A DNA stretch of 64,000 bases from positions 123,079,731 to 123,143,730 of the forward strand of contig CAMZMU010000063.1 of the NCBI GenBank assembly GCA_947311845.1. The letters run 5' to 3'. This DNA comes from Poa pratensis (Eukaryota; Streptophyta; Magnoliopsida; Poales; Poaceae). The notes beneath the pieces were generated by a model, which ran no database searches, was not told where the DNA came from, and worked only from the letters and a program-made list of their open reading frames with translations. A program made the translations under genes and the position numbers. Shown in pieces: positions 1 through 11,339 of this stretch (its first letter is position 1; every line of letters starts with the position of its first letter).

Positions 1-475
1 AATAAAAAAAATCGATATAGAACAAATTAACATTGTAGCCTACGAACTTGCGTAATGTGGTGGTATGTGCCTATTAATATTCAATAAGCATGATTTTCTA
101 TGTAACCTCTAGCGACTAATACAACTATTATATATCCCTAAGTAATACATAACATGATTGCAACAATAATTTGTTCACCAAATAATGTTCACTGTGTCTC
201 AATTCACATGTGTAATTGTATTGATGACTTCTCCAATTATGATTTAAAACCATACCAGTATAGAGCACTGGTCTAGTCTGATTTGCCACTCGATAATACC
301 TAAAAAAGATGGAAAGTGAAGATACCGCTAAAATAAAAATAAATTTTGTGGTATCTCAGAAAAGGAGTAAACCTTACCAAGGAAACGTTAGTTATGCAGA
401 TGCCAGTTTGTAAGCTCTGAATTATCTTGTGAGTAATAAAGAGCTCCTTATAAAAAAAAAAAAAATAAACCATAC

Positions 476-603
476 CAGATAGACTTTTCCGTATGTGCCT
501 CTACCGAGCTCCCGATCCTCGGAAAAACTATTTTCATCTCTTCCAGTAAATTGTACGCCAGAATCCTCGGCAACACACTTGCTTGGTTCATCTTAATATT
601 TTC
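476..603 (-). pseudogene. Receptor-like protein kinase exon fragment
   Basis: On the minus strand this stretch reads ..DEPSKCVAEDSGVQF.. and then FSEDRELGRGTYGKVYL, which fits the glycine-rich ATP-binding loop (GxGxxGxV) at the start of a protein kinase domain. It is preceded by a pyrimidine-rich tract ending in CAG (a plausible acceptor just right of 603) and followed by GTATGG (a plausible donor at 475), so it looks like one exon. The segment that normally separates the N-terminal piece from the loop in grass receptor-like kinases seems shortened, a TAA lies just before the DEPSK piece, and no in-frame ATG is seen. I found no lysine (VAVK) or catalytic-loop exon in positions 1-475, so the rest lies outside the window or is lost. 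The kinase call rests on one short motif; the frame and splice sites are inference. Confidence 0.45.
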
Positions 604-1833
604 CTGGTAGAAGAACAGAGAGAAACGGGTGCATGGGAGAAATTGCATGTCTATATTTGACTGGTAGTATACCCAATAAAAAAGTGTGGATAAATTACTG
701 TTCTTCTTCATGACTTCTAGCAAGAGAAAAATGGAGCTTGTACAGATCAGTTACATTCATAAGAAGGCAACACCAAAATACAAGATAAACCGGAATAGTG
801 CATGAACCATTTTTTATTTCCTGCTAGCTATTATTGTGCCGCACAGCAGAAATGTGGTGGCTTGCATATAGAGTAAGGTCAGATTTACATGTAAAACACA
901 GATCGGTGAAGATCAAATTGCAGGGAATGTAGTAGAAGGTTCCTAAAGAAGTAGACTAGAAAGAGAGCAATTGTGAAGGCACCAACCATTTGTAATTCAA
1001 CTAGCAGTTTGCGAAAGAGTAACGCTGAAGGCAGCAACCTTGCAAAAAATGCCTGTCTGCAAAGAGAGAAGATGGTGCTCAGGATTAACTAGCAAGTTGT
1101 TAAACCAGACTAGAAACATAAAATTGGCGAAGGTACCAGCATTTTGCAACTGAACTAGCAGGTTATGAAAGCTGCAGAGAACGAAACAGAGTAATGGTGA
1201 AGGCACCCACCTTGCGAAAAAAGCCTTCAGCGAGAAAGGATGCTGCTTGACGATTCAGTGGAAGGAGAAGCTCTACTAGCTCGGTCTTCAGCTAAAGATG
1301 GCGGGACAAGTCCCAGTTGTTGAGGTGCAGATCATGTCATGGAAACAGATGCCCTAAATTATACACGGTTGACTAAAACGGAGTTTACCTACTTTAACTG
1401 GCAGCCAAGTTGGGATGCACTTGCAGCAGTTTGCAGATGCGCCAGCCTCGATCAGGCAGTAAATTAATCATTTTATTTTCCAGATGGCAATATATACATA
1501 TATAGGCATCAAGTGGTGCCCTGTAATTATATCCGTGATTCCATATGCACGACTACCAAAGCTTCCGGTCCTTCAAGTTAGTGAAACCACTTGTATAGTC
1601 TTTGAAGTTTGAATTTATGGTTGTGGGTCAGAATCCAGTGTGCGAATTGCGTACTCAAAGGACTAGTAAGAAATTAGGAATACAGCAAAGCTTCTTGGAC
1701 AGCCAAGTAAGTATTAGTTTTGGATAAGCAAACACAGACTTGGAAGATTGCAGCTATGCTTCTAGGCGGACTAATTGCTAGCTGAAGTACTAAAGATAAT
1801 GGGGGGGTGGAAATACTGCATGACCTAGAAAAA
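604..1833. other. Intergenic, no gene recognised; degenerate repeats
   Basis: No coding region is supported. About 972-1050 and 1127-1226 are a diverged direct repeat: both contain GTGAAGG/GCGAAGG, then CAACTAGCAG, then a TTGCAAAAAA or TTGCGAAAAA stretch. The region 1265-1510 resembles the promoter-like units at 3220-3679: it shares CTCGGTCTT..GCTAAAGATGG and carries a TATATACATATATAG stretch at about 1490-1504. Confidence 0.5.
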
Positions 1834-2861
1834 CTAGCAAAGTGCCCGTGCGTTGCTACGGGCAGTATTACTATAGTGAGATATTTGAAGATTTCTTCTT
1901 AAACCAAAAAAATAGGTCCAAATATTAGCCGACATGATGTGAAAGTACTTCTACTTACATTTTGTGGCATTACTTAATTTTGGACATAATCACTATCCGT
2001 GCGTTGCTACGGGTTGATCATATGTTCATCACATGTATTTAGCAAAAGAATATACAATTCTCACTATATCAACAGAAACCTATATTGATTACACTTTCAA
2101 GTTACAAATGTTCAAGTCACACGTTTTCTTCTAGAGCTCTATCAAGTTCACGTCTTATTAGACTTCTTGTTCTTTTTTTTTTTTGCAATTGGTTGCCTTT
2201 ACTATGCCATCCTAAACTTGCTACTGTACTACCAATACCTTGTAGCACGATCATGTATTCGGTTCCGTAGAATAGTGGTGGTCGGTCATAAAACTATTCG
2301 TGAAACACTATCTTATTTATTTATATCTTCTGAAATATTTGAAGTCGGCTAATCATCGAAAAACTTGGATTGTTGCAATCGAGCACATGTAGAAGGGCGA
2401 GCTTATTGGACGTTGCAAATGAGTTGGAAAATGGTAGTAGTAAATTTATTAACTTTTACAAAAAAATGGCTTCAACTTACCTAACTTTTGTTGGGGCCAG
2501 GTTAATTGTCGTGCTAGGCTGCTAGCACACACGGAAGACGGCAAGATACGTACGTTTTCAATTTCTCATTCGCGTATCAGCCCAGGAGGCGGCCAGGCCC
2601 ACGGGACGCTCGCTCGAGTCAGGCAGCAGCATCAAGCGTGCCACGGACGATCGCTATTTTCTTTCGATCTGACTACTGGAGTCGTATCACAGGAGGACTC
2701 CGGTTTTAACATGTCAATCGGATCTAATACGGTCCTTTTGATCTACTCGGATTTCCACGAATCGTTTTTATTAAGTTGCAATATACAGTCTGGTGGAAGG
2801 GTAAACTTGTCTTTTTCACAGGACGGACCGACCATCACCTGAAGCCATATTATAGTAGAGA
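1834..2861 (-). mobile_element. Small non-autonomous Helitron
   Basis: Read on the minus strand the element begins TCTCTACTATAATATGG right after an A (plus 2862 is T). It ends with a hairpin GCCCGT..ACGGGC, a short AT spacer and CTAG, followed by T (plus 1833 is A). That is the full Helitron signature: 5' TC, 3' hairpin about 10 nt before CTRR, and insertion between A and T without target duplication. At 1028 bp it has no Rep/helicase coding capacity and must be mobilised in trans. A second, imperfect copy of the hairpin sequence lies inside at about 1996-2014. No captured gene fragment was recognised, although 2560-2700 is GC-rich. Confidence 0.75.
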
Positions 2862-2954
2862 TAATTGCTAGCTTCACCACCGCCCTCTCCACCGAGCATA
2901 TCGTCCGACTCCATTACTAGTGGTGTGTCAATGCACGCCACGGATTCACTACTA

Positions 2955-3050
2955 CTCCCTCCGTTCACAAAAGGATGTCTCAACTAACTTCAAATATAGA
3001 TACATCCAAATTTGGAGTTGGTTGACACATCTTTTTGTGAACGGAGGGAG
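2955..3050. mobile_element. Stowaway MITE
   Basis: A 96-bp element has near-perfect terminal inverted repeats: CTCCCTCCGTTCACAAAA at the left and its reverse complement, TTTTGTGAACGGAGGGAG, at the right. It is flanked on both sides by the dinucleotide TA (2953-2954 and 3051-3052). This is the classic Stowaway (Tc1/Mariner-derived) structure of grasses. The whole element can fold into one hairpin. No coding content. Confidence 0.93.
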
Positions 3051-3292
3051 TAACATTTACTCTCGGGTGTCATGTCAGTGGCGTGCCGCACCCATGACAC
3101 TAATCGGCTTTAGCAAGTTGCTGATAGGGTTTCCTATACTGAACAGGTTGCCATTACATCAGTTGCCCTCCCTGCTACCGATGCTTATCAACGCGCCCAT
3201 GGTTTTATGGAATTAGCAGCTCTAGGGGGTGCCTCGCTCGGTCTTTGGCTAAAGATGGAATTAATGCACCGTTTGACATAACACAAAGTTTA

Positions 3293-3679
3293 CTTACATA
3301 GCAGTCAAGTCAATGGGGGAGCTCCAACCGGCAAGCAGCTTGTAAATAAGAAATCTATTTTGCATGCAGGCATATCTATATATAGACCAACTTGCCTTTG
3401 TTTAACAACTGGCTACTCCTGTTACTTTCACGGTTAGGGGTCGATGAACCTGAAGATTAGACTTGTACTTACAGATTGGTCATGTCAATGGGGGGGGGGG
3501 GGGGGGGGGGGGGGGGGAACACTAGCCAGGAAGCAGCTCGTACGGACTAAAGAATCTTATTTGCAAGTTGCTCTGGCCCTGATATATAAGGCCAATTGCC
3601 TTTGTTTGACAGTTAGTGCACACCCGTTATTTTCGGTGCTGGGGATAAGATTCCATGGACCTGAACATAGACCTTGTAC
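3293..3679 (+). repeat. Tandem duplication of a promoter-like unit with a G28 run
   Basis: Two diverged tandem units, 3293-3468 and 3469-3679, share the same order of landmarks: GTCAATGGGGG, GGCAAGCAGCT or GGAAGCAGCT, a TATA-like stretch (CTATATATAG at about 3376; GATATATAAG at 3581), TTGCCTTTGTTT, then ATGAACCTGAA or ATGGACCTGAA and CTTGTAC at the end. In the second unit the G5 of the first is expanded to 28 consecutive G (3490-3517). No downstream gene could be tied to these TATA-like boxes, so promoter function is only suggested. Confidence 0.6.
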
Positions 3680-4671
3680 CCCTCCATTTCTAAATACATG
3701 TTTAGCTTTTCTCAGATTCGAATATATTTTGACGCGTTTTAGCGTGTATATTCATCCATTTTATCCCATTGACATCCACCACTCTGATCACAAAGCCACC
3801 ACGCCCACTAGCCGGAACTGTTGCACCGCGAGGTTTAAGCACTTCAAGGAGACTCCACCAAGAAAGTAATGTGGCGTTTGTCGCCGCCGCCGCTCTAGTA
3901 CAGCTAAGACTTTCACCTGGAGAAACTTGATTACTTTCCCAAGCACAAGACTTTCCCAAGCACAAAGCACAAACTTGGTTAGAGCCCAGGTGTGCCGCGT
4001 AGGCTCTGAATTTACGAGGGGGAGAGCAGCCCGACGAAAAATCCACACACCAGATTGAACTCCTCACGGGAGCTACTTGGAGTACCGGAGAGTGGTAAAT
4101 GTTTCATGCGAGACTGGATTCATATGAAGTGCTCGTTAGTTTGTTACCAAGTCAGTGTGTGTTTATACTATTTGTGTAATCGCCATGCGACTTCACACTC
4201 AATTAAACCGTCATCAGAATTAGAATGATGCTCATTTCGTTCAATATGGCATCTAATTCTGCACGGCACAAAAGGTGATATTTCAACTTGGGCCAACATT
4301 GCTTCATGCAAAAAAAGACTCCACTCAGCTGCGCCATTCTGTCTGCTAAAAAAAAGCTGCGCCATTCTGAAACACAACGATCCTCAGCTGCACCACTCTG
4401 AAAACATTCAGGGGAGGAGTATTCATACATGTTCCAGGAACAAAGCAAAGCTACTGCGGACCACACCTACTGCTAGCTAATATATAGTCTCAATTCATCC
4501 CGCTATGATTTTAGGAAGAACATTCCAACGATCTTGATAGCCATCAAGGTTCCATCGTCCATGTTGTCAGAAAGAAAAGGGCGTTAGAAGACATCGAACT
4601 CCGTGGAGATCAAGTTTCTTACTAGGTCCTTGCCAAATACATAACCGGTTGTTCGATCACCATGCAGGATT
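3680..4671. other. No gene recognised; degenerate MITE-like half
   Basis: The stretch at about 3680-3760 (CCTCCATTTCTAAATACATG.. then GACGCGTTTTAGCGTG) resembles one arm of a Stowaway-type MITE, but no matching right terminus or TA duplication was found. At 4320-4400 there are two or three short copies of CAGCTGCGCCATTCTG or a close variant. Otherwise AT-rich sequence with no convincing ORF. Confidence 0.4.
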
Positions 4672-7487
4672 TTAATTACTATGAAAGCTAGATAACTGGA
4701 TGTCCCCATACTCCTCCAGTTCTTGCTTGGCGAGCTCCTCATAAACTTCTGGCCACGGAGATCTGGGTAGAAATATCAGGAAATGGATGAGTGTAGAACT
4801 GTAGATCAGGACTATGTGCGAAAGAACATGTTTTAAAGTTAAACAGAATATACTTATAATTTACAGAATAGTGGCAGATATTATAAAGCAGATTATATGC
4901 TAATTAAATTTACATTTTCAGGAACATGCATAGAAACCATCAAATAAAACAATATGAAATACGATTAAACAGATTATATGCCATCAAACAATATGCATCT
5001 CACATCTCACTGAATTGCATACGGCCATATAAACCAGTAATGAAATACTGATTTTGCAAGTAAATACGATATACCATGTGAGAAGGTACGACTTACGAGC
5101 ATTCCCACTCCGATGGACATAAATTTCTCAAGGGCCCACACCATTTGCCTGAACATATGTGCCAACGTATGGACTCTAGCATCATCCTTTGAGCATTTGA
5201 TCTTCACCATTCGAATATCTTTGCAAGTAAACGATCTCCCATTGGTTTGATACCTGTTGCAATGCCTTCCTGGTGCCGAAGTTCTTTTGCACATCACCAA
5301 ACAGTTATTAAGCATGTGCTAACATACTAAGAACTATGTAAGGAAAATCAAGAATCAAGGAGCATACACCAAATATGTGATTACACGTACCAATTTAAGT
5401 TGGAGGAAAAGCCCTATATATTAGGGGAATGCTGAAGCAAGAAAATTAATGCATCAAAATCAGCAGCCATACACCATTCACCAAGGGACAGGGTCTTCAG
5501 GTTGCTAAAAGTTGGAGACATTTTCAATTCCCTACTCAGAACACTTCATATTGAAGACAAAGGAGCATTCAGCAAATAAAGTTAATAACTCAAGTCAACT
5601 TCACACTAAACAAACTGCATACATGCGGTTTATCCAACAGAAAGAATAAAACAAATATACCCATCTTAAAAAATAAAGGAAAAAACGACATTTAGTGATG
5701 TACGGCTAGACGATTAACACCGATTGCTACAATAGGATTCATTTTTTCTTTTCTAGTATGAAGGAACACTGGCACACTGCCCTTAAGACGCTCTTATAAA
5801 ACTCAACCAACCAGGCACTAGCAACCAGCAGCATTGTTTCAAAGAAAAATAACTGGACACTGGTCACTCCGTGGAGCGGACTACATTCCCCTTCACGTTG
5901 GAGTAGAACCCAAATGGCAGACTTGTGTTGCCGCACCTGTACAAACTGAGCAGCGCTCAGTTTCCTTTGAAACTCTTATAAAGACCAAATATATTTAACA
6001 AGTTGAAAAGAATCAAAAGATACAGTATCGCAACAAAGAAAAACGACAAACAATCAACCGAGAACATAAATGATGAATATGCTCTCTCGAAGCTACACCC
6101 CTTCATATCTCCTATTGATTCACCTGCTACATTCATATTAAACAAACTAGTGCTGCTTTATTTATTTTAACTTTGTAACCACGTGTTGGCACTAAACAGC
6201 AAAAGGTCAGAAATGTTCCCAATCGACACATGTGTTCTGTTAGAGGGAACACAATTTTCTTTGGAGAACATTAAAAAAGGGCATGTAATAATTGTGGCTA
6301 TGTCAACGAAAATATATACAGAAAATGAGTGGAGAGAGATCAGAAAAAAATGGTCATAGCTATACCTCTCCAGCATCAGTTAACAACTCCAAACTCGTGG
6401 CAGTTGAAAGGCTTTCAAGAATACGATGACCACCTAGAATCTTACTATCTGTTTTCACCATAGTTACCACCTTTACTTGGATTCTGGCCATCACCTTTGT
6501 AGCCATACTTTGCATCATTTGCAATCTCACTGTATTCATAGGTATTGTCATCGCTATCGATATCAGTGCCATAATCATATTTATCCCTGTAACCACCATG
6601 TCCATATCTTTCTTTGGGGAATCCATGTTCATATCCAGACTTGCCAAAGCCACCATCATCATTGTCATCGCCGTCGTCATCAGTAGTGTCATCACAATCA
6701 TCTTTATCGCTGATGTGTTCAAAATCATCAGTCAAGTAAGAGCCATCAAGTATGATAGTGCCTGTGACCAGCGACCCGAAGTTCTTAAATGACGGGACTC
6801 AGACGTAAGGTGTGATGAGGCGCAGCAGCACGAGGTTTGGAGTAGCAATTGAGAAGTCCAAATTGAACTTGCATTGACCATGATTAAAGTCTTCAAGGAG
6901 GCAGACACAATCTCACGGCAGGTGAACAAGCAATCCTTCAGATCCATTTCTTCCAAAGACGTGCAACTAGAAGAAAGCTGTTGGAGGATCCTACCATGGA
7001 GCATGGCATACCATAACTTCAAGACCTTGAGGTGGCGAGAGACCAAGGACACGCGGTCCAACGACGCGATTTCCTTGTGATGCCCAGCAAGATGAATAAC
7101 CAGTGCCCTGCGATTGATAGCAGTCCTGATCCACCTGTTGGCATCGTTCTCATCGAACACCGCATCCTCATCGCTGGACCGCAGGCGGAGCGTGTCCACG
7201 GGCGCCGACACGTCGCGGAGGAGGAAGAGGTCGTGGACGAAGTCGCAGAACTCCTCCGGAAGATCTTCGTCGTCGCGGCCTACACGGAGGTCCACGCAGG
7301 GCGCTGATGCCCAGAGGTGGCGCCACCACCGCGCGAGCACGCAGGTGTGCACCACCTCCCATGCCTTCAGGGACGACATGATGTGGTGCAGGAGAGCGTC
7401 CGGGAGGGCGCTGAGGCGGTCTGAAGCGACGGCGCCAGAGCCAGCGCGGCGGCGCGGCCCGGAACACTGGATGGTCGTGCGGCGCAT
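4672..7487 (-). pseudogene. F-box/LRR/FBD protein gene, degenerate
   Basis: Exon 1 (6366-7487) starts MRRTTIQC and has an F-box at residues about 22-70 (DRLSALPDALLHHIMSSL.. then CVLARWW). Leucine-rich-repeat-like text follows, then an acidic Asp/Gly-rich insert (about 6445-6735) and LGGHRILESL..TSLELLTDAGEV before a GTATAG donor at 6365. Exon 2 (5391-5532) reads RELKMSPTFSNLKTLSLGEW. Exon 3 (about 5097-5269) holds the FBD signature SFTCKDIRMVKIKC. A possible last exon (4672-4762) reads SPWPEVYEELAKQELEEYGD then stops. F-box proteins of this class are substrate adaptors of SCF ubiquitin ligases. Lesions: a frameshift near 6875, TGA at 6799-6801, a frameshift near 6455, TAG at 5414-5416, and two or more frameshifts in exon 3. 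It therefore looks dead, unless some lesions are sequencing errors. Substrate unknown. Confidence 0.78.
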
Positions 7488-8321
7488 TTCGTCGAGCAGA
7501 TGACCTGCATACAGGTTAGGTTTAGGGGACTCACGGGCTCACAGCGTAAAGATTATGCAGGGAAATCGATCGAGGAAGATGCAGGATGGAGAGGGGATTA
7601 GAGCGAAGGGAAAATCTGTGGATGGAGAAGCAAGAACTTACGGAGTGATTCGCGGAAATGGCGTGGAGTTCTTGCCAACTTTTGAAATCCGAAATTTTGG
7701 GATGGAGGAGGAGTCGCTTGATTCTCGCCTTCTAGGTAACGGTAATATGGATTCCAATGGGCCTTTCGGCATTCTAACGCATTTGTTACCAGGCGCCGAC
7801 CTGATGGCAGTCTAGTATACGTCCAAGCGATAGCCCAATTCCGTTTGCAAGTTTCAGAGAATTATGCTGCCCCCTAAAAAAAAGTATTCTGCTGGTCAAC
7901 AAAAAAATCATCCTGATATTTGTAAAAAAGGAGGAAGGATTGTTCCCCTCACCGCGGATGGGGTAACGATCAAATTGACCCTAACCAGAAAAGTAGTATA
8001 TTAGAAAAACATAGGGTCGTGATGGCGCGAATAATCTATTGAGATCCCATGCTCACTCGAGCTTGGTTATTTCTATTTCAAAAACTTCACTTTGAAAAGA
8101 TAAAAAAACTAAAAAAATACATATTACATATTTAGCATGTAGGTACTATTTTATTGAAATATATTTTAATGCGTGATCTACAAAAGAAGTATGGGGAGAA
8201 AAATCGATTTTTTTCTAGAGCCACGGATTTGTTTTTCCTTAGCCAAAAATTTAATGGATGATGTAAACGAAAATTTACAAATATTTATAAAAATGTTGTA
8301 TATGTCCGCAAAAAAATATTT
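7488..8321. other. Upstream flank of F-box pseudogene, no gene seen
   Basis: This contains the presumed promoter and 5' leader of the minus-strand F-box pseudogene (about 7488-7850), followed by AT-rich DNA up to the truncated chromovirus LTR. No ORF with recognisable domains and no TIR or TSD was found. Confidence 0.4.
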
Positions 8322-9139
8322 GGTCGGAGCGGGGGACGCGGCGGAGAGGTTGGTCGGCTTCGATTCGCTTGAGGCGAGCTCAAATGGCGGCGACGAGCAC
8401 GGCGGGGACGGCAGCCATGGCGGCCCGTGGGAAAGAGGAAAGGGGAGAGGAACGGGGAGCAGGTGGGGGAATGGGGCAGCGGGGACTCGTGTGCGTCCTC
8501 CTCGTGCCTGTAGAGGCAGTGGGGGCCCGGCGAAGCGCTGGAGCGGTGCGGGCACGGTGGTGCGGCGCGGGTGCGATCGAGCTCTGCTCGGTCGCTACAG
8601 GAAGGGGACGAAGATTTTGCGAATAGGTCCCTGGAACTTCTGTTCCCATCATGATCGGGTCCTTTTTCCATTCTTTTAAAAATCCAGCAGGTTTTAGGGA
8701 TTTATTTGAAGCCTCTAGACATTTTATAAAAATCAGGAAAAATTTGGGTAGCCTCCAACAGCATGTAAAGGCACCACAAAAATTGGCGTTGCAAAATAAA
8801 AAGTTTGGAGCAACATTTGTTCATGGAGTTTGGTTTAGGCATTTTTGGCTAAATTCAAAGTGTTGCTCTTTTGGAATTTTAAAGCAATTACAAAATATTG
8901 TTTTGAGCTCTAGGAACTTCCTTGACAAATATAAGATGTCAAGGTAATTGTTTTTTGCAAGTTTGGGTGTCTCATTGTTGTGAAATTTTGTTGTAGCAAG
9001 TTTGGCATGTTACTTTGCAATGATGCCAAACCAAATGTTGTTGTGTTTAACAATTTCAAATGGATGCCATGATGCATGTATGGAAGGAAAAAGTGAAAAT
9101 TTTGTCCATAATTTGCATTACCAAAAGTGGGTTGTTACA
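8322..9139 (-). repeat. Chromovirus 3' LTR remnant
   Basis: This matches 19650-20467 almost base for base over 818 bp. It begins (minus strand) with TGTAACAACCCACTTTTGG at 9139 and stops matching at 8322, where unrelated AT-rich sequence starts. About 2.6 kb of the LTR, including its CA end, is missing. Confidence 0.9.
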
Positions 9140-9160
9140 ACTCTACCCTCCTTACAGGAA
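9140..9160 (-). other. Polypurine tract of the chromovirus
   Basis: The minus strand reads AAGGAGGGTAGAGT immediately before the LTR start TGTAAC. Polypurine tracts at this place prime plus-strand DNA synthesis in LTR retrotransposons. Confidence 0.7.
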
Positions 9161-9175
9161 TCTCGTCCCGAGATT

Positions 9176-10440
9176 CTAAGGTTGCGGAAAGAAGTCGGGA
9201 TACTCCTCACGAAGACTAGACTCTCGTTCCCAAGTTGCTTCTTCCTCGGAATGGTGAGACCACTGAACTTTGAGGAACTTGGTAGTCTTGTTACGGGTCT
9301 TTCTTTCGGCTTCATCCAGGACGCGAATAGGATGCTCGCGATAAGTGAGGTCTTCCTGGAGATCTAGCTCTTCATGATTGACCCATGGATAGGATCCTTG
9401 AAAGCACCGGCGAAGTTGGGAGACATGAAACACATCATGTACATTTGGGAATTTGACCGGTAACTCCAATTGATAAGAAAGATCTCCTCGCTTGGCCAGA
9501 ACGGTGAAAGGGCCAACATAGCGAGGTGCCAATTTCCCTTTGATTCCGAAGCGGCGAACGCCACGAAGGGGAGAGACGCGGAGATAAGCTTTATCACCAA
9601 TTTCATAGTGAATTTCCTGATGGTGCTTATCATAGTAGCTCTTCTGCCTAGACTGAGCAATCTTCAGATTCTCTCTTATGATTCTAACCTTCTCCTCAGC
9701 TTCATTGATCACATCCGGACCAAAGAGTGCCCTCTCTCCGGTCTCGGACCAATTTAGAGGAGTGCGGCATTTTCTTCCATATAGAGCCTCGAATGGAGCC
9801 ATGCCCAGACTAGCTTGATAGCTATTGTTGTAGGAGAACTCCGCGAAAGGGAGATACTTTTCCCAACCCTTGCCAAAAGAGATTACACATGCCCGAAGCA
9901 TGTCTTCCAACACTTGGTTCACTCTTTCGGTCTGACCATCAGTTTGAGGATGGTAGGCGGTACTGAAGTTGAGACGGGACCCCATAGCAGTTTGGAAACT
10001 CTGCCAAAACTTGGAGACAAAGATACTTCCACGGTCCGATATGATCCTCAGAGGGACCCCATGCAATGGAACAATACGAGCCAAATATAAGTCAGCAAGT
10101 TGACTTGCCCGTATATCATCACGGACTGGTAGGAAGTGAGCAACCTTGGAAAGACGATCAATGATTACCCAGATTGCATTGTTGCCCTTTTGAGATTGGG
10201 AAACCCGGTGATGAAGTCCATACCAATTTCATCCCATTTCCACTCGGGACTGCAATAGGGCGAGAGTGCCGGCAGGTCTTTGATGTTCAGCCTTTACCCG
10301 TCGACAGGTGTCGCATTCAGCAACATACTTGGCAATTTCTCGTTTCATACGAGTCCACCAGAATTGTGGTCGAAGGTCTTGGTACATTTGGTACTACCGG
10401 GATGAATAGAGAGAGGTGATTCATGAGCTTCTTGTAGGAT
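9176..10440 (-). pseudogene. Chromovirus integrase with C-terminal chromodomain
   Basis: The 302-residue open part (9176-10084) begins inside the catalytic core: ISDRGSIFVSKFWQSF carries the second catalytic Asp, and HPQTDGQTERVNQVLED carries the catalytic Glu. GPF..L..Y.L.LP and VHDVFHVSQLRR are the usual integrase C-terminal (GPY/F) region. Residues about 250-295 (VLDEAER.. to ..EEATWERE) are a chromodomain-like fold that can direct integration to particular chromatin. Upstream text to about 10440 matches the zinc-binding N-terminus (cysteines near CRRVKAEHQRP) but in shifted frames. It would integrate the cDNA in the nucleus. Broken by frameshifts near 10090-10430. Confidence 0.85.
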
Positions 10441-10652
10441 GAGCTCCCTCAAATTCGGTTCTTTGGCACCACTAGCGGTCACCAAAATAAACAACTCCGG
10501 ATTCATCTTCCGTGAAACATTTGGCCTTGCCCTAGCAATGTTCCTCTTGATTTCAGGATACCCTCATCCACTTCTGAGCATCCTTAATCTGGTCTACAAG
10601 AGTAGATTTGATCTCCAGATTTGCAAGGTAGCCGAGGGAACAATTTCCAGGT

Positions 10653-11093
10653 TCAAACGGGCAAACTCTTCATGAAGGCAGGTTGGGCCTTCTCAATCAT
10701 CAGATTGTTGCAATAGGACTTCCGACTTAGCGCGTCAGCCACGACGTTTGCTTTGCCGGGTTGATAGTTCAGACTCACATCATAGTCCTTGATTAACTCC
10801 AACCAACGCCTTTGCCTGAGATTTAAATCCGGCTGGGTGAAGAGGTACTTCAGACTCTTGTGATCCGAGAAGATCTCGCAACGGTTACCAAACAGGTATG
10901 GTCTCCATTGCTTCAAAGCATAGACCACAGCGGCAAGTTCTAGATCATGAGTTGGGTAGTTGTGCTCATGCGGCTTAATTGGCGAGAAGCATACGCCACC
11001 ACATGGCCATCTTGCATATACACAACCCAAGCCTTGTAGAGAGGCGTCACAGAAGACGACGAAATCCTTGCTTGTGTCCGGCAGGACAAGCAC
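10653..11093 (-). pseudogene. Chromovirus RNase H domain
   Basis: An open frame of 146 residues: FVVFCDASLQGLGCVYA holds the first catalytic Asp, HDLELAAVVYALKQWRPYL the Glu, and SDHKSLKYLFTQPDLN the next Asp. NVVADALSRKS is the conserved end. It degrades the RNA strand during reverse transcription. It is separated from RT (11340-12240) by frame changes between 11093 and 11340, so the original polyprotein is no longer continuous. Confidence 0.85.
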
Positions 11094-11339
11094 AGGAGCG
11101 GACGTGAGTTTGGCTTTCAGTGTTTTGAAGCTCTCTTCAGCTTCGGCCGACCATACAAACTTTTTATCCTTCTTGAGAAGGTCAGTCAGGGCCTTGGCTA
11201 TCTTGGAGAAACCTTCGATGAATCGGCGGTAGTAACCGCCAATCCGAGAAAGCTACGAATGTCCTTGACTGACATTGGAGTTTTCCAATCCAAATGGACT
11301 GAATCTTGTCGGGAATGACAGCCACACCATTAGCGGATA

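Noticed and set aside
1772..2873. TAATTGCTAGCT repeated at 1772-1783 and 2862-2873 around the small Helitron
   Set aside because: Considered as a target duplication of a 1.1-kb insertion, but the A/T-flanked Helitron borders fit better and Helitrons make no duplication; the left copy lies 50 bp outside the border. Probably chance or older structure.
6477..6686. Histidine-rich plus-strand ORF
   Set aside because: It is the antisense shadow of the acidic Asp/Gly-rich insert of the F-box pseudogene.
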